DNA from: Rubrivivax rivuli
Lineage (GTDB): Bacteria; Pseudomonadota; Gammaproteobacteria; Burkholderiales; Burkholderiaceae_C
Direction: 5' to 3'
Length of the DNA stretch: 64,000 nucleotides
Assembly: GCF_004016505.1 (NCBI RefSeq)
Contig: NZ_SACR01000007.1
Span: 124,001 to 188,000 of the forward strand
Shown: one piece after another, positions 60,830 to 64,000 of the stretch
Numbering within the stretch: the stretch's first letter is position 1
How the letters are laid out: every line of letters begins with the position of its first letter
Notes under the pieces: generated by a model
The model's database searches: none
What the model saw: only the letters and a program-made list of their open reading frames with translations
What the model was told of the DNA's origin: nothing
Position numbers and translations under genes: made by a program

Positions 60830-63721
60830 ATGCAAGCTGCTACCACCACCGCCAACCCGCCCAGCACCACCACCGCCACCCGACCGGTGGCTACCGGCCA
60901 GGCAGCGCCGGCGAGTGCCGCCTATGCCGGCTACCAGATCATCCGGCGCAATGGTGCCGTGGTCTCTTTCGCGCCCGACAAGATCTCGGTGGCGCTGATG
61001 AAGGCCTTCCTGGCCGTGCACGGCACCCAGGGTGCCGCCTCGGCCAGCGTGCGCGAGACGGTGGAGCGCCTGACCGAAGGCGTGGTGCGCGCGCTGCTGC
61101 GCAGCCGCCCGGGCGGTGGCACGTTCCATATCGAAGACGTGCAAGACCACGTGGAACTGGCGCTGATGCGCAGCGGCCACCACGAGGTGGCGCGGGCCTA
61201 CGTGCTCTACCGCGAGCGCCGCGCGCAGGAACGTGCGCGCCAGGGTGCACCGGCGGTGGCGCAAGCGCCCGAACTCTTCGTCACCGAAGGCGGTCAGCGT
61301 GTGCCGCTGGACATGCCCGCGCTGCGTGAACTGGTGGAAGCGGCCTGTGCCGGCCTGGGCGCCGACGTCAAGGCCGAGCCCATCATGGCCGAGACGCGCC
61401 GCAACCTCTACGACGGCGTGCCGCTGGACGAAGTGTTCAAGGCCGCCATCATGGCCGCGCGCACCCTCATCGAGAAGGAGCCGAGCTACACCCGCGCCAC
61501 CGCGCGCCTGCTGCTGCACACCATCCGCCGCGAGATCCTGGGCGAGAACGTCACGCAGGGCCAGATGGCCACGCGCTACGCCGAGTACTTCCCGCAGTTC
61601 ATCAAGAAGGGCGTGCAGGCCGAACTGCTGGACGAGAAGCTGCTGCAGTTCGACCTCGCCAAGCTGGGCGCCGCGCTCGACGCCAGCCGCGACCTGCAGT
61701 TCGACTACCTCGGCCTGCAGACGCTGTACGACCGCTATTTCCTGCACATCGACGAAGTGCGCATCGAGATGCCGCAGGCCTTTTTCATGCGCGTGGCCAT
61801 GGGCCTGGCACTGAACGAGATCGACCGCGAGACGCGCGCCATCGAGTTCTACAACGTGCTCTCCAGCTTCGACTTCATGAGCAGCACGCCCACGCTGTTC
61901 AACAGCGGCACGCGCCGCAGCCAGCTGAGCAGCTGCTACCTCACCACGGTGGCGGATGATCTCGACGGCATCTACGAAGCGCTGAAGGAAAACGCGCTGC
62001 TGAGCAAGTTCGCCGGCGGCCTGGGCAACGACTGGACCAACGTGCGCGCCCTGGGCAGCTACATCAAGGGCACCAACGGCAAGAGCCAGGGTGTGGTGCC
62101 TTTCCTGAAGGTGGTGAACGACACGGCCGTGGCCGTGAACCAGGGGGGCAAGCGCAAGGGCGCGGTCTGCGCCTATCTGGAGACCTGGCACCTCGACCTG
62201 GAAGAGTTCCTGGAACTGCGCAAGAACACCGGTGACGACCGCCGCCGCACGCACGACATGAACACGGCGAACTGGATCCCCGATCTGTTCATGCGCCGTG
62301 TGATGGAAGGCGGCCCCTGGACGCTGTTCAGCCCCAGCACCTGCCCCGACCTGCATGACAAGTTCGGCAAGGCGTTCGAAGAGGCCTACACCGCTTATGA
62401 GGCCAAGGTCGACCGCGGCGAGCTCAAGCTCTTCAAGCGCATGCCGGCGAAAGACCTGTGGCGCAAGATGCTCTCGATGCTGTTCGAGACCGGCCACCCC
62501 TGGATCACCTTCAAGGACGCCTGCAACGTGCGCAGCCCGCAGCAGCACGTGGGCGTGGTGCACAGCTCCAACCTCTGCACCGAGATCACGCTGAACACCT
62601 CCGACACCGAGATCGCGGTGTGCAACCTGGGCAGCGTGAACCTGGCGCAGCACCTGAAGGACGGTGCCATCGATCAAGAAAAGCTGCAGCGCACCACCGC
62701 CACCGCGATGCGCATGCTCGACAACGTGATCGACATCAACTACTACGCGGTGAAGAAGGCGCGCGACAGCAACCTGAAGCACCGCCCGGTGGGCCTGGGC
62801 ATCATGGGCTTCCAGGACTGCCTGTATCAGCTGCGCCTGCCCTACGCCAGCGCCGAGGCGGTGGAGTTCGCTGACCGCAGCATGGAAGCCGTCTGCTACT
62901 ACGCCTACCGCGCCAGCAGCGAACTGGCTGCCGAGCGCGGCCGCTACAGCAGCTACCGCGGCAGCCTGTGGGACCGCGGCATCCTGCCGCAGGACAGCCT
63001 GGCCCTGCTGCGCGAAGCGCGCGGTGGGCACCTGGAAGTCGACAGCAGCAGCACGCTCGACTGGGACAGCCTGCGCGCCCACATCGCCCAGCACGGCATG
63101 CGCAACAGCAACTGCGTGGCCATCGCCCCCACGGCCACCATCAGCAACATCATCGGCGTGGACGCCTCCATCGAGCCGAGCTTCGGCAATCTCTCGGTGA
63201 AGAGCAACCTCTCGGGCGAGTTCACGGTGATCAACGAGTACCTCGTGCGCGACCTGAAGAAGCTCGGTCTGTGGGACGACGTGATGGTCATGGACCTCAA
63301 GCACTTCGATGGTTCGCTGCGCCCCATCGACCGCGTACCGGAAGAGCTGAAGCGCCTCTACGCCACGGCCTTTGAAGTGGAGCCGCAGTGGCTGGTGGAA
63401 GCCGGCTCGCGCCGCCAGAAGTGGATCGACCAGGCGCAGAGCCTGAACATCTACATGGCCGGTGCTTCGGGCCGCAAGCTCGACGAGACCTACAAGCTCG
63501 CGTGGCTGCGGGGCCTCAAGACCACCTACTACCTGCGCACCACCAGCGCCACCTACACCGAGAAGAGCACGGTGGCTGCAGGCAAGCTGAACGCGGTGAC
63601 GATGGGCGACAGCGGTGGTGTGGCCGCGGCTGCGCCTGAAGCCGCAGCGCTGCCTGCAGAACCCGCGAGCGACATCAAGTTCTGCTCCATCGACAACCCC
63701 GATTGCGAGGCCTGCCAGTAA
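60830..63721 (+). CDS. nrdA: Class Ia ribonucleotide reductase, large subunit
   Basis: This 963-aa enzyme subunit makes deoxyribonucleotides from ribonucleoside diphosphates with NrdB. An Ala/Thr-rich N-terminus leads into an ATP-cone (about 30-125: IIRRNGAVVSFAPDKISVALMKAF). The barrel has cysteines in SQLSSCYLTT and SSNLCTEITLNTSDTE, and the C-terminus ends CSIDNPDCEACQ with the CxxC that is re-reduced by thioredoxin or glutaredoxin. ATG at 60830 follows GAGGGGATCGC; the long open frame upstream is not needed. nrdB follows after 152 bp. Confidence 0.97.
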   Translation: MQAATTTANPPSTTTATRPVATGQAAPASAAYAGYQIIRRNGAVVSFAPDKISVALMKAFLAVHGTQGAASASVRETVERLTEGVVRALLRSRPGGGTFHIEDVQDHVELALMRSGHHEVARAYVLYRERRAQERARQGAPAVAQAPELFVTEGGQRVPLDMPALRELVEAACAGLGADVKAEPIMAETRRNLYDGVPLDEVFKAAIMAARTLIEKEPSYTRATARLLLHTIRREILGENVTQGQMATRYAEYFPQFIKKGVQAELLDEKLLQFDLAKLGAALDASRDLQFDYLGLQTLYDRYFLHIDEVRIEMPQAFFMRVAMGLALNEIDRETRAIEFYNVLSSFDFMSSTPTLFNSGTRRSQLSSCYLTTVADDLDGIYEALKENALLSKFAGGLGNDWTNVRALGSYIKGTNGKSQGVVPFLKVVNDTAVAVNQGGKRKGAVCAYLETWHLDLEEFLELRKNTGDDRRRTHDMNTANWIPDLFMRRVMEGGPWTLFSPSTCPDLHDKFGKAFEEAYTAYEAKVDRGELKLFKRMPAKDLWRKMLSMLFETGHPWITFKDACNVRSPQQHVGVVHSSNLCTEITLNTSDTEIAVCNLGSVNLAQHLKDGAIDQEKLQRTTATAMRMLDNVIDINYYAVKKARDSNLKHRPVGLGIMGFQDCLYQLRLPYASAEAVEFADRSMEAVCYYAYRASSELAAERGRYSSYRGSLWDRGILPQDSLALLREARGGHLEVDSSSTLDWDSLRAHIAQHGMRNSNCVAIAPTATISNIIGVDASIEPSFGNLSVKSNLSGEFTVINEYLVRDLKKLGLWDDVMVMDLKHFDGSLRPIDRVPEELKRLYATAFEVEPQWLVEAGSRRQKWIDQAQSLNIYMAGASGRKLDETYKLAWLRGLKTTYYLRTTSATYTEKSTVAAGKLNAVTMGDSGGVAAAAPEAAALPAEPASDIKFCSIDNPDCEACQ

Positions 63722-63817
63722 GCCCGCATCGAACGCGCGGCGGGCGCATCGAGCGTGGATGACGACACGGTCGATGCGCTGCTGCAACAACGAGAGGTGC
63801 GCGATGTCAAGCAGTGC

Positions 63818-63846
63818 TTGGTGTTCGCGCACAACACTCCGATAAT
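63818..63846 (+). promoter_or_regulatory. Possible promoter of nrdB
   Basis: TTGGTG (63818-63823), an exact 17-bp spacer and GATAAT (63841-63846) lie 27 bp before the nrdB ATG. nrdB may therefore have its own start in addition to read-through from nrdA. Confidence 0.4.
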
Positions 63847-63873
63847 TCGCATTGAGCTGGAAGCACACACAAC

Positions 63874-64000
63874 ATGCTGGTCTGGGAAGACGACGTTCAG
63901 AGCACACCGAATCAAGCGCACAGCGCGGCCCTGCCGACGCCTGCGTTCGAACCCAAGCCCATCGCTTCCGCGGCCATGCCAGCCGTGATGCCTGCAGCGG
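63874..64000 (+). CDS. nrdB: Class Ia ribonucleotide reductase, small subunit, first codons
   Basis: The frame from ATG 63874 is open to the window edge. The 42 visible residues begin MLVWEDDVQSTP, and an Ala/Pro-rich stretch follows, matching the variable N-terminus of NrdB in Burkholderiales as I remember it. The metal-binding core would lie beyond the window. Position after nrdA is the main support. Another overlapping plus-strand frame (63755-63988) is considered a shadow. Confidence 0.7.
   Translation, partial: MLVWEDDVQSTPNQAHSAALPTPAFEPKPIASAAMPAVMPAA

Noticed and set aside
60683..63907. 1074-aa open frame antisense to nrdA
   Set aside because: It mirrors the nrdA codons in GC-rich DNA, is rich in His, Gln and Val with no domain, and nrdA is certain.
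63755..63988. Small gene between nrdA and nrdB
   Set aside because: The frame overlaps the nrdB start and its second half is the out-of-frame reading of nrdB.

Overview
The window is a stretch of a GC-rich betaproteobacterial chromosome. Gene order and protein styles (hemA-prfA-prmC-grxD, proS, miaB, ftsY, ffh, pilS/pilR, class Ia nrdAB) suggest Burkholderiales, most like the Rubrivivax/Leptothrix/Ideonella group. The genus is an inference from style, not a search result.

Layout. (1) 1-8794, core: the 3' part of proS, a lytic transglycosylase, grxD, a small exported protein, then prmC, prfA and hemA on the minus strand, a small membrane protein, miaB and a small exported protein. (2) 8990-15319, a tightly overlapping five-gene signalling operon: PAS-GGDEF(degenerate)-EAL-REC, HDOD, soluble histidine kinase, REC-HD-GYP-like, and a stand-alone REC. 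(3) 15344-52006, a genomic island of about 36.7 kb. It is bounded by an exact 17-bp direct repeat whose right copy is the 3' end of an intact tRNA-Met(CAT) gene, with a tyrosine integrase reading away from that tRNA. (4) 51990-64000, core again: tRNA-Met, ftsY, a DUF2726 protein, ffh, a CcsA/YpjD-like protein, a small Cys-containing membrane protein, pilS, pilR, nrdA (with an NrdR-box pair upstream) and the first codons of nrdB.

The island is a mosaic. Its left part has an orphan HTH antitoxin with a decayed PIN toxin, an unknown gene plus XRE-ImmA/IrrE pair with a palindromic operator, and a four-gene cassette with a Lon-like AAA+ ATPase that has no protease domain. Next come a ribbon-helix-helix protein and a very small relaxase, a cluster of 8-bp tandem repeats, and a 575-aa protein of unknown family with a metalloprotease-like histidine motif. 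A complete type I restriction-modification operon follows (half-size S, M, RhuM, full S, R and a YgjP-type metallopeptidase). Then there is a minus-strand module of a large serine recombinase and two ParB-like proteins. A cargo block follows: two exported proteins, an ArsR-rhodanese/persulfide dioxygenase/MFS operon with a perfect palindromic operator, a superoxide dismutase fragment fused to rhodanese, an ATP-grasp-like gene broken by one amber codon, a TetR/fatty-acid-hydroxylase pair, and an EamA transporter broken at a C6 run. The right end carries ParB-like, ribbon-helix-helix and ParA genes, two tandem tyrosine recombinases, and two copies of a ~275-bp segment with dyad symmetry.

The island has maintenance and mobilisation genes but no recognisable type IV secretion genes, so an integrative and mobilisable element is more likely than a self-transmissible one. 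Several genes are truncated or interrupted, especially in the cargo block, which points to repeated recombination. The least explained parts are the Lon-like ATPase cassette, the XRE-ImmA/IrrE pair, the 575-aa protein, and a short repeated motif shared by exported proteins at two separate places in the island.
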